Origin: Gliomastix tumulicola
Lineage: Eukaryota; Ascomycota; Sordariomycetes; Hypocreales; Bionectriaceae
Direction of reading: 5' to 3'
Length of the DNA: 64,000 bases
Assembly: GCA_001599755.1 (NCBI GenBank)
Contig: BCHX01000007.1
Coordinates: forward strand, 2,294,001 to 2,358,000
Under the pieces are notes generated by a model, which was given only the letters and a program-made list of their open reading frames with translations, ran no database searches and was not told the origin of the DNA. How positions within the stretch are numbered: position 1 is the first letter of the stretch; every line of letters begins with the position of its first letter. Positions 51,111 to 63,142 of the stretch are shown here, in pieces. The position numbers and the translations under genes are program-made.

Positions 51111-54100
51111 AGTAATAAAAATATTATAAATTAATTAAATTATTTTATAAAATTCCTTTAAAACTTTATTCTTTACTAATTATTATATATATTATTAAAA
51201 ATAATATTATAATTTAAATCTTAAAAGAAAATAAGAGGAATCTCCTTTTTTTAATTATTTAAGTTAAAGTAATTAAACTTTTATTAAATATACTATTTAA
51301 TAATAATTAAGTCTATATTAATATAAAAATTCTAATAAATAAAATTCCTAAAGGAATTAACTAGATAATCTTTAATAAAAAGAAAGTAAAAAATTTAAAT
51401 CTTTTTTTATATATTAAAATACTAAGTTAAAATCTAAGAATAAGTATTTTAATAAATTTATAAGAATTAATTATAATAAATAAACCTAAAATTAAAGAGA
51501 ATTTATTAAATTTTAATAAGAAAAAAATTATAATAGGAGATTAAATAATTTTAATTTATAATAACTTTTTTATTTTTATCTTCTATAGATTTAAATATCT
51601 TATACTACTAGAAGGTAGTAAAATAAAAGAAAAACTATAAAGTATACTTATATTAAATATTATTAATATTAAAAATATTAAATTTAGAAATTTAATAATT
51701 TATAAAATTACTAGGGGGATTATATTATTTAAAGACCTTTATAAAAAAAAACTTAATAAAAATAAAAAAACTAAGGTAAATAAAGTATAATTTACCCTTA
51801 GCTATAAGCTCTAGGTAATAAAATACTTTATTATAATACTTCTAGAGAAAGAGCTTTATAAATTTAATATCTTAGATATTATATTTCTAAATAATAATAA
51901 ATACTAAATTCTAAAAAGGTAAAAAGGGGATATCCTCCTAGTATATATTATAATTATAATAACCTTTATAAGCTTTATATAAGAGATTTAAAATAATATA
52001 ATAGAAGAAATATATAGTATAAAAGTTTTAATATAATTATATACTTATTAAGTAAAAATATAAAGTACTTAAAAGATTATTTTTATCTTTAACTTAGAAG
52101 ATATTAAAAAGAAAAATTATAAAAAAGGTAAATAAATATAATAATATTTATTAAATCCTAATTATTAAAATTAAAGTTATATAAAAGAGTAATAAATAAG
52201 TTATTAAAATCTATATTAAAGGGAATAATAATAATAATAATATTTTAATTTCTATATAATTTATAAAATAAACCTAAAAAAATAATAAAATCTAAAGAAA
52301 TTTAGGAAGATTTACTACTTACTAGAAAGCTATATTTATATTATTACTAGTATTTTTATTAAAAATAATAAAATTTACCTTATTAATATCTTTATTTACT
52401 ATAATTAAATTAAAAGAAAAGTAAAGACTATAAAGTAAAACTATAAATATTATAATAATTAAAGTAAAAAGATTTAAAGAAGTAAATATCCCCTAAAAGA
52501 GGTTTAAATTAAGTAACTAAAGAAAAGTTATTTATTCTTTAAAGAAGGTAAAAATAACTAAAGTAAAGATAAAAATAAAAATAATAAATAGTAATATAAT
52601 AAAAGTAAAGATAAAAGTTTAATAAAAACCTAAAATAATAATTATTAAAGTAATATAAAATAAAGCTAATTAAGTAATTAAAGTAACTTAAGGTTATTAC
52701 TTTAAAGCTATAATAAACTTCTATTAAGAACTTATAATAAAATATAAAGTAAAGTTTAATATTAAGGTTTAAATACTTAAAGTTTTTATTTTAATCTCTA
52801 TTTAAAGATACTTATATTAAGAATTCTCTAAAGATATAACTAGGGTAGCTATAGTAAAAGTAAAAAAAGTAACTAATACTATAAAAATAGAAGTAAAAGT
52901 AGTAGTTATTTATAAAGCTTTAATAATTAAGTAAGTAAAATAAATAAATATAGGTAAAATATATAAAATACTTAATAAAGAGGCTTTAATAGAAGAATAC
53001 TAGTAGAGAGTAATACTTATAGTAATAAATATATTAAATATAAAAGTAGTAAGCTTTAAAGAAGTAAAAGGGGATATAACCTAAGTAATTAATAATATAT
53101 AGAATAAGAAAATTAATAAGATTATATTAATAAAAAGAATAAATATAGAGATTTAAAACCTTATTAATTAATTAATCTTAAAGAAGTACTTAAAAAAATA
53201 TATCTTATAACTAATATTTTAAGCTAAGATATATAAATAAGTAGCTATATTAAGGGTAATTAAAGTAAAAATATAAGTAATATTTACTCTCTTATAATAA
53301 TAAAGCTTTTAAGTATATACCTTTTACTTAAAGATTTAAAGGTTATTATAATAGTTTAATACTTATAAAGTTAAGTAAATAATATAATAAATACTTATTT
53401 ATTAATAAATAAGGGGATAATTAAAAGTTATTTTTAAATTTTATTTAAAAAATTAATAATTAATTAAAAAAAAAAAAAAAATAACTTATTTAAATTAGAA
53501 GAACTTCTTAATATATTTCTAGGAAAAATTAAAATATAAAAGTAAAGGCTTTAGCTATTTTATCTATAAAATAGTTATACTCCTTATAGAGGGAATTATA
53601 ATAAATATAATTTAAGGAGAAGGTTATATAACTTAAAAAATTAATTAATAAAATATAAGGAAAATAATAAAGAAAATACTATATTATTAAAATTATAAAT
53701 ATAAAAATAAGGAGGCTAATATAAACCCTCCTTAGAAGTTTATATATAGAGGTATATTATATATTAATAATAAATAGTAGAATAACTAAGGAAAGGTTAA
53801 CTAGTAAATACCTAGGGAGAGGTAAGAGGTCTTATAAGACTTATTAACTTATAGTAGGTATAATATAATAAATACTTATATATACTAGAATACTAGAATT
53901 TAATAATTTAATAGTACTATTACTATTAAAACTAAAGTTATTATCTTTAATATTAAATATAATAAAGGATTATAAAAGAGAGGAGAGGGGAAAATATAGA
54001 GAAAAAAAGGTAAGAGGAGGAATTTAAAATATAAAGTAGGAAAAAAAAAAAATTATATAAAGTAGAAAGAGGTAATAATATAAATAAGATTTTAAATAAA

Positions 54101-54190
54101 CCTATATAATTATAAAATTATATAAATAAATAAATAGAAGAACCCTAGGTAAACTTAAATATAAGGTATACTAATAGGTAAAGGGTAACC
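51111..54190 (+). other. 3-kb tail of G3 between chromodomain and 3' LTR
   Basis: Too degraded to translate with confidence. It is present, inverted, in the copy at 23.8-28 kb, so it belongs to the element rather than being a later insertion. It could be a long 3' untranslated region or a degraded accessory frame. Confidence 0.4.
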
Positions 54191-54405
54191 TATTATATAT
54201 AGATTAAGGGACCCTACTAAATTAATAAAATTATAAAATAAAAGGTATTAAGCCTAAGAAAGCCTAATAAATCCCTAGGTATAAAAAAAGCTTAAAAAGA
54301 GAATTAATTAAAGGGAGGTAATAATAAATATTATAATATATAATAACCCTACCTTTATAAAGTGTATTTATAGTATAACTTACTCCTATTATAAGACCCT
54401 TAATA
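54191..54405 (+). repeat. 3' LTR of G3 (215 bp)
   Basis: It starts TATTATATATAG and ends CCCTTAATA. Same length as the 5' LTR. Differences are transitions, most of them C-to-T in this copy. Confidence 0.88.
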
Positions 54406-54410
54406 ATAGG

Positions 54411-57400
54411 TTAATAAAGATAATAGAGGTACTAGAGCTAGGCTAAAGATATTAATTAATTTCTTATTAAATAAAGAAGTAGAAGAATTATTACTAATTA
54501 AAGAGCTAGCTTACTTATAGTCCTACTTATAGTCCTACTTATAATTTTAAGCTAGATCCTTAAATAAGAATATAAATAAAGGAGCTTAATAAGAACTAGT
54601 AAAATATATATATTATATCTAAGTATAGACTTTATAATTAATATTATTATATTTACTTATACTATTTTTACTAATATTAAATAGATAATATATAACTAAT
54701 AGTAACTATAAATAGCTATAAAAATATAAATTATATATTATATTAAGTTTACTAATATAATTAGATTTCTTACTACTAGTAGTATTAGAAAGTAGAGGTA
54801 AAAAAGAATAAACCTATAGCTATATATATTAATAAGGTATTAAAAGGTAAAAATAAAGAAAAAATACCTATAATAATAAAAGTTATATAAACTATTAAAG
54901 TATTTACTAGCTTAATCTTAAAGGTAAGTATAAGTATAATAATAAAGTACTTAATAAATAATAATTTATTAATATAGAGGAACTCTTCTATTATTCTTTA
55001 AGCTATAAAATTATTTAATAATTTATTATAATAAGTATAATTTTAAATTTAATTCTTCTTAATAATATAAATAACCTATATTTTACCTTTATTTATAGAG
55101 TACTTACTACTATAAATTTAAGTAATATTAAATATAAAGTTAATAGTAATTATTTAAATAAAGTAAATTCCCTAGCTATTAAGATAATTCTTTATATAAT
55201 TAAAGTTAATAATATTATATATATAAAAGAAAATAATATAAAAGAACTCAATATTTAGGTAATTAATAATTATATTATAAAGCTTTAAATAATTATTAAA
55301 CTATAAATTTATATTATTTATTATAGCTTAAATATTAAGGTTTTTTTTAAGAAATATAATAATAATTAATTATATAATTATAAACTTTAATAATATATAA
55401 AGAAAGAAAGTTATTATAACTTACTATAGTATACTACTAGAAGAAATATATCTTAATACTCTTACTCTTATATTAGAATATTATAATAATTTAAATAAAT
55501 TAATAGGTATTTATATATATCTTAAAATAAGTAAAGTAAGTATAATAATTAGTAAATTAACTATTATACTAAATAAATAATTTTAAATTAATATATTACT
55601 TTAAAATCTTATTCTTTATTATAATAAAGGTAATAAAGAGGTTTAAATAATCTTTAGCCTATTAATTAGTATTAATTAAATTAAAGGCTTTATTATATTA
55701 TTTATTAATTAATATAAGATACTTAATAATATTAATTTATTTAAAGTTTAAAAGGCTCTTTCTTTAAAGTATAATAAAATTAATATAAGATAAATCCTAA
55801 AATCCCTTAGAATAAATATTAATAATTAAAATACTAAATATAGCTAAACTTATAATAATAATAAGAAAAAATAAAATAATAAAAGTAAATTATTAAGGTA
55901 TATTAATAAAGTAATAACTAGTAGTTATTTTAATATTAAACTACTAAATAACCTTATATAAGTATTTAGCTATTTAATTAATATCTTTAGTATTCTTAAT
56001 ATTATTATTATTATTATTTTTATTATATTAAGTAGTAATAAAAAGAGAAGTATTAAAATATTAGTTAAATTATTTAATAATAAATTACTTTATAATATTA
56101 ATAAGAGAATTATTATCTTTATTATATTTAATAATATAATAATAAATATAATATTTAATAACTTTATTAATAAAGTACTTATAGTTATTATTCTTATTAT
56201 TAAAGGGGTTATTAATATTACTTTATAAATATATTAATAAATAATCTTAAAATTAGTATTATACTAGTAAACTTATAGAAGTAGTAAAAAAAGAAGTAAT
56301 AATAGCCTTAATATTAATCTTAGTATTAGCTATAAGAAGATAAAGATTATTAATAAGTATACTAGAGGTAGAGTAAATATAAATAAAAGAGGCCTTAATT
56401 TAATAAATAGTACTTAAGAAGGGTAAGTAAGATATAGGTTCCTTACCCTTAGGTAGCCTAGAAATAGAACCTAAGGCTACCTTAGAGGTAGAACCCTTAG
56501 AGGTAGAGGCTAAGCCCTTAGAGGTAATAAAAGCTATAGAAGAACCTAAAGCCTTAGAGGTAGCCTTACTACTAGTTATTAAAGTAGTAATCTTTAAAGT
56601 AATAGCTATAGTAGGGGTAAAATACTTAATAAATAAACTATTACTATAGGTAGATATAATAGTATTATCTTTATTAAGTAGGGGATACTTAAGGTAAATA
56701 CTATAATTAAATATAGTAATAATAATAAATAAGAGTAAGATAATAAATATAAATAGTAAAAAAAAGGCTATAAAGTTAAGAAAAAAGACTATAAAAGTAT
56801 AGAGAATTACTATATATATTATAGTTAATTATATATAATAATATAATATAATTAAAGGAAAAAAATAAAAAAATAAAGGTAAATTAAAAATTAAAAGTTA
56901 TATATATAAGAAAACTTTTCTTATTTATTTCTTAGGTAATAATAAGGTAAATATAAAAATAATAATATAATAAAATTATAAATTTAATAAATACCTATAA
57001 ATATTTAATTTACTATAATATATAAATATATATTAATAATTTTTATTAATTTCCTAATTTAGTAATTAAAAACTAATATTTATATTAAATAGTAGTTAAA
57101 AGTAAGTCTATATATAAAGTTTATAAAAGATTTATAGTACTCTAGCTCTACTATAATTACTAGAAGATATTATTCTTACCCTTTTCTTATTATAATATTA
57201 AAAATTAAAAAGACCTTATTTATTAAAGATTTAAGTAAAATTTCCTTTAAATTTAACTTAAGGGGAGCTTTATAATTATAATATATAGTAAAGTAATATA
57301 TATAATAGGTAAGATTTAGCTTTTTATATTTAATTTAACCTAGCCTTATAAATATAATATTAATAGCTTACTTTATACTATAAGTAAGTAATAGTTATTA

Positions 57401-58237
57401 AAATAAATACTAAGTAGTATTAAGTGTAGATTATAATATACCCCCCTAGGTTATAAAGGTATACTAAATAATACTAAGGAATAAAAAAATTAAAATTAAT
57501 AAATCTATAGAAACTATTAATAAGTAATTAAACTAGTAATTTAAAATACCTTAAGGTTAACCCCCTAGGGATATATAGTTTATATATCCCCTAGTTATTA
57601 TATAAATAGTAAGACCTTAGTATATAAAACTATAAGCTCTTCCTTATAGAGAACCTTAATAACTTTTATATTATAAGTAGAGCCCTAATATTTTAATACT
57701 TAATTATTAAAGTAATAAGGTATTACTATTTATTATTAATAAAAAGCTTCTTAATATTAATAAAATATCTTTAATTAGTAGTAAATATTATACTAAGAGT
57801 AAAAATAATAATAAAGATACCTAGGGTTAAATAGATTTTAATAATTTAAAATAAGATTTTAATAATATTAATTAAACTCTATTACCTACTAGCTTTAATA
57901 AGAATAAGCTCTAAGTAATAACTAAGTATAATAATTTAAATACTATATCTTAGAGATTAAGTAAGAATAAGCTTTAGGAGATTAAGGTTAAGTTTATCTT
58001 ATTACTAATTATATTAATACCTAATATATCTAGTGCTAGAGTAACTACTTAGTAAGTAAAATAAAATAAATTAATATTTATTTACTATTAGCCCTAGGAC
58101 CTTAATATCTTTAATTTTAACCTAGTATTTAAACTTATAATATATATTATTAGTATTAATAACTAAAACTAAACTATTCTTTATAAAATCCTTTAGCTCT
58201 TTATAGTATTAAATAAATAATAGGTTTTAATTAATAT
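54411..58237. other. Unidentified RIPped AT-rich region
   Basis: No domain recognised. A block of CCTTAGAGGTAG-type direct repeats lies at 56,465-56,575, perhaps a low-complexity coding stretch of a dead element. An inverted repeat near 57,565-57,594 (CTAGGGATATATA and its near complement) could form a hairpin. Confidence 0.4.
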
Positions 58238-58245
58238 ATTTAAAG

Positions 58246-58792
58246 GAGTTAATCTAATTATATATTATAAAACTTCTATTTATATATTAGTGATATATAT
58301 AAAGTGCTAATAAGGAGGGAAATTAATATATTACTATACCTTTGATTTTCAACTAATTAGACTACCTAGCCCCTATAAGCCTAGGCTACCTACTTTAATT
58401 AAGGCCACCTTAATTAAGGTGGTTAATTAAGGCAGGCAGCCTCTATTAAGCCTGCCTCTATTAAGCCTACCTCTACAAGGTCTACCTCTATAAGGTCTAC
58501 CTCTACAAGGTCTACCTCTATAAGGTCTACCTCTATAAGGTCTACCTCTATAAGGTCTACCTCTATAAGGTTAGGCTATTATAAGGTGAGGTGGCTACTA
58601 TAATAATATTTTATAGAGGCCTAGCTACTATAGTTATAGGGGCCTCAGCGCTATAGAGCCAGGCTAGGCTATTTCTAGCACTCTAGGCCTATAGAATAAT
58701 AGGGCCATGGTATAAGTTAGTATAATACCTAGCGCCTATACATGCCACTAATATATGAATAGAAGTTTTATAATATATGATTAGATTAATTT
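58246..58792 (+). mobile_element. MITE-like element, subfamily A, copy A4 (expanded minisatellite)
   Basis: 547 bp, in the same orientation as A1. ATTTAAAG is repeated exactly on both sides (58238-58245, 58793-58800). The terminal repeats are RIPped versions of A1's (GAGTTAATCTAATTATATAT). The extra length relative to A1 comes largely from about 8.7 copies of the 15-bp internal unit, against four in A1. Confidence 0.9.
58441..58570 (+). repeat. 15-bp minisatellite inside A4
   Basis: Eight full units and one partial unit of 15 bp, most of the type CTCTATAAGGTCTAC. The first two read CTCTATTAAGCCTGC or CTCTATTAAGCCTAC. Units differ by RIP-type C/T changes. The homologous array in A1 (20741-20800) has four units. 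Confidence 0.9.
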
Positions 58793-58800
58793 ATTTAAAG

Positions 58801-61800
58801 TACTCTCTACTACTAAGAATTAGATTATAAAGATAATACTTATACTTAATATATACTAAGTTAATATTTTACTTAAAGTTAAGAAGCTTTTAATAAGATT
58901 TATATTAGTAAAGCTAAGTAACCCTAATTAAAAGGGATTTAATTAAGTTAAGCTAAGTATTAAAATATATTTCTTTAATTTAATTAATCTCTTTAAAAAG
59001 GTTATTTTATCCTAGTTATAGTATAAGCTTTACTTTAATATAGTTTACTTTATTAATAACCTAATTAAAATCTTCTACTTACTCTCCTAGGTAAGCTTTA
59101 TTTATATAAACTATAGCTACTATATATACTTTATAGATAAGGATAGTAATAAATTAAACCCTATTTTCCTATTTAACTAGATCTACTATATATATAATAA
59201 CCCTATATATAGCTATATATAATATAATATATTACTATTTAATTAACTAGAGCTAATATAAGAGTAACTCCTTAATATAGCTTATATTAGCTAGGTTATT
59301 AATTTTAGTTAAATATTCTTAAGCTAGCTAGCTCTTAGGTATTTAGAGATCTAGTAAGGTTATATTATAAGTTTAAGAAGCTATTTAAGGATTAAATAAA
59401 GACTATTTTAGGACTTTACCTAGTATTTTTAATAAGGAATTTAATAATATTAAGGATAATAAGCTTTTATTAAATATTAGGTCCTTTAAATATATTAATA
59501 AAAAGTCTACTATTAACTTTTACTAAGTAATAAAAGACTAATAATTTACTTATAAATTAAAGGATTAATTCTTCTATAATTAAATAAAAAACCCTATACC
59601 TTAATACCCCTTTTAAATAATTATTTATTAATATTTAAATAATAACTAAATTATTTATTAAATACTTATTTTTATATTAAATATTTTAATATTAGTTCTT
59701 AATAAAGAAGGTATTAATTTATATCTACTTATTAGCTTTAAAGATATATCTTTAATATATACTAAATTTAAACTAGTAATATATAGCTATAGCTTATATA
59801 TAAATATATAGGATTAATAATTACTTAGGTATAAATATATTATAATTATACTAGTTACTATATTTATTAATAAATTTAAATTCTTTTAAAACTCTTAAAA
59901 AAGTTTAATTAATATATATATAATATTAATTAGTCTTAACTTCTATAAATAGTAATAATATATTAATACTTTTTTAATATTACTTAGTCTATATAGTTTT
60001 ACCTTTAAAAAAGCTATAAAATAGCTTTATTACTTTATACCCCTTAATAAAGATATTAATATTAAAATTAATAATAAGCTATTATTATTTAATATTTTTA
60101 CCCTTTACTATATTAATAATATATTATAGTAGAACTAGAATATTAATTATCTAGGTTTAATTATATTTAAGTATTACTATTTTTATTATATTAATAAAAA
60201 GTTAATAGTAAAGTACTTTAAGAATATAAATCTAGTATTAATCCTAGGTATTAAGGAGATATATATTAGTAAGTATACCTATAGTATTTAAAATATATAT
60301 TAATATACTAAGACCCTATTAATAATATAAAGAAGAGTTTACTACTTATAGTAGAATATAATATTTTTATTATTTAATTTTAAGAAGATCTCTTTTACTT
60401 TTAAAGTTATTAATACTTAAGTATTTAATACTACTTACTTAAAATATAATAATATAATAAACCTAGCTTATAATTTACTTATATTTATTATTTTATAGTT
60501 ATTAATAATAAAAGAATATTATACTATATTATATAAGTAGAAGTTCTCTTTTAACTAGAATAAATTATAATTTTTATTTTAATACCTTAGTAATTATTTA
60601 CTATTAAAGTATATTTATTAATTAATTATTATTTTAAGATTACTTAATTTATAATTAAAAAAAAGTATATTAAACTATAATTTTAAAATACTACTATAAA
60701 GTATTTTAAACTTAATAATTTAAACTTAAAGAATTAATTAGTATAAACCTTTACTATAATTATAAAGAATAATAATCTCTTAATAAATTAATTTAGCTAA
60801 ATAATACTTCTAATACTATTTAATATAATTTATATTAATATAATTTATAATAATTATATTAAATTTTAATAAATATATATTTAAACTTCCTAGAAGCTTA
60901 AAGAGGTTTATTAATATTAATATTAATTATATAAATTTAGTATTTTAATAAACTTATAGTAATTTTAATAATCTTCTTACTAATTATTTAACTTATTTAT
61001 TATAAATAATATATTATTCTTTACCTAAATAGTAAAGTAATATATTTATAAATAGCTAGAGGAGGGAGAAGAGTTAATTAATAGGTTTACTACTTATATA
61101 TACTAGGTATTTATATAGGAAGGTACTAAGGATATATTAATACCTAGTATTTAACTTAAAATAAAGTAATAAGGGAGATAAACTTAGAATTAAGAGAGTA
61201 AGTTAATATAGCTTATAGTTACCCTATAACTAAATATATATATTAAAGCTTATCTTTTATAATTTTATATTAAGTACTTCTTATTTACTAATATTAATAT
61301 TCTTATAGGTAAAAATAAATATAAGTAAGTATATTATTTTAATTTAAATTATTTAAATAATATTAATATTACTTTACTTTACCTTTAGGTAATTTAAAAT
61401 ATTAATATATAGAATTAACCTTAAGAATTATAAATATACTCTTTTAATAAAGGTAAATCTATAAATTATTTATTATTTTTTTATTCTAGGAGCTTTTAAT
61501 ATTAATTTCCTAAATCTTACTATTTAAATTTATTAAATCTAATAGAAGTATTTTATTCTATTTAAGTATATTATATCCTAGTTTAATTAGTATATCTCTT
61601 TTATTAACCTAAAGGAAAAAGATAAGAAGCCTATTAAAGATACTAAAGGTTATTATATTATAATTATTCTTAATTATCTTAATTAATTAGCCTAAGTATT
61701 ATATTACTTTATTAATAATAATATAGTACTTTTAATATTTACTAAAGATATATTTAAAATCTTTAAAGAGTAGCTTTATAATACTTATATTAATAACTAT

Positions 61801-62720
61801 AACTTAATAAATATTTATATATTTAATAGGTTTAAGCTATTATAATAATATTAAAAGTTCTTTTTTATAAATTAGTATATTATTTATTACTTTAGTTTCT
61901 AGTAAATATAAGCTAATTAGTCTTAATTATAATTAAAGTAACTTTTAATATTTTATATTTAAGGTTAAGAATTATATTAAATTTAATAACTAAATATAAA
62001 TTAAATATATTAATAATATCTTTACTTATAAACTTAATAATACTTAGTAGCTATTTATTATTATTATAAAGGTAAAAGTATTAAGATATTAATATTATTT
62101 CTTAAATCTACCCTATATTAATAATAATAGTATAATAATTATTAGTATTAATACTATATTACTATTATTTAGTAGATATATTATTAATAATAAAGTATTT
62201 AATAATAAAAACTTACTATAATAGGTTTAAGTAACCTAGAATTTAAAGTTTCTTTAAAGTATAAATAAGTAAATAAGTATATTTATTAGTAAGAAAATAG
62301 TATAATAATCTCTAATATATAATAGAAGAATAGTATAAATAGAAATATAAGTAAAGTATTAAGGTAAAAGAAAGAAGTATATATTAATAATTAGGAGGGA
62401 TAAATACTAATTTTATATATATATAAAGGGGTAAAAGTAGATAATAATAAATAAATATATAAGTAATAGTAATAATTAATTAAAATTAGTAATATTTAAT
62501 TATTAATTTTATAGGATATTTAGCTAATAGATAGTATTACTAAATACTTTAGTCTATTATTTAAGCTTAGATTTAAAATCTTAAAGCTAAGATTTAATAG
62601 TTAAGGCTAATACTTAAGTTTAGTATTAGGCTAAATAGAGATATTATAAGGTAAAAATTATAGTATTAAGGTTAATAGACTTAGATAGTATAAAGAAAAT
62701 TTAGATAACTAGGTATATCT
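58801..62720 (+). pseudogene. RIPped region with tentative tnp2-like transposase relic
   Basis: On the plus strand, roughly 59.4-61.0 kb, a long series of codons reads as degraded protein. A segment near 60,085-60,190 reads LLLFNIFTLYYINNI followed by a YYYFYY stretch, which resembles the tyrosine-shifted form of the 'F(T/A)L.Y.GDMPQQ...GCRxC' region of fungal tnp2/CACTA-like transposases. This is pattern recognition on a heavily mutated sequence, and the family call is uncertain. The rest of the interval shows nothing recognisable. It ends where the inverted G1 LTR begins. Confidence 0.3.
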
Positions 62721-63142
62721 TATAATAATTAGGCTTCTAGTAGCTATAGGGTAGTTAAAAGAAGAGTAGAGTTTTAAATAAGTAGGGCTTATTTATAGAA
62801 TTAATAAGGTATCTATATTAAGTAGTATAGTTATAGTTTAAGTATAAAACTTAAATATTAAATAAATAAGTAAAATAAGTATTATAGTAAATAACCTTAT
62901 TAATAGCTAAGGCTATTTATATATTAACTAGGTAATAACTATAATATATATATAAGGGTAATTACTAGATATTACTAGTAATTAGGAAGATAATAATAAA
63001 GAAATTATTATAATTATAAAATAATTATAGGAGTAATTATTAATACTTTAAATAATTATCTTATAATTAGAGGAAAAAGTGGGGTATATATAATAAACTT
63101 AACTAAATAAGAGGAGACTAAGTATTAGGTTATAATATAATA
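62721..63142 (-). repeat. 3' LTR of inverted G1 copy (422 bp)
   Basis: It starts TATAATAATTAGGCTTCTAG (complement of the LTR end) and ends GGTTATAATATAATA. It keeps the 5-bp stretch that is missing in the 5' LTR of the first G1 copy. It is strongly RIPped. Confidence 0.85.

Larger units (their letters stand above)
46026..54405 (+). mobile_element. Ty3/gypsy chromovirus G3, full length, RIP-inactivated
   Basis: Two 215-bp LTRs bound 8.4 kb. The left flank ATAAG (46021-46025) and right flank ATAGG (54406-54410) differ by one G/A transition and probably are the target duplication. The order Gag knuckle (47,288), RT (48,182-48,540), RNase H (about 48.9-49.1 kb), integrase zinc region (49.80-49.92 kb), integrase core (50.09-50.45 kb), chromodomain (50.94-51.08 kb) marks a chromovirus. 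About 3 kb lie between the chromodomain and the 3' LTR, far more than in G1 or G2. A second, inverted copy is at 23,097-29,935 and shares this 3-kb tail. Confidence 0.85.

Noticed and set aside
58441..58570. CRISPR-like array
   Set aside because: The 15-bp units are directly adjacent with no spacers, lie inside a transposon copy, and the DNA is fungal nuclear.
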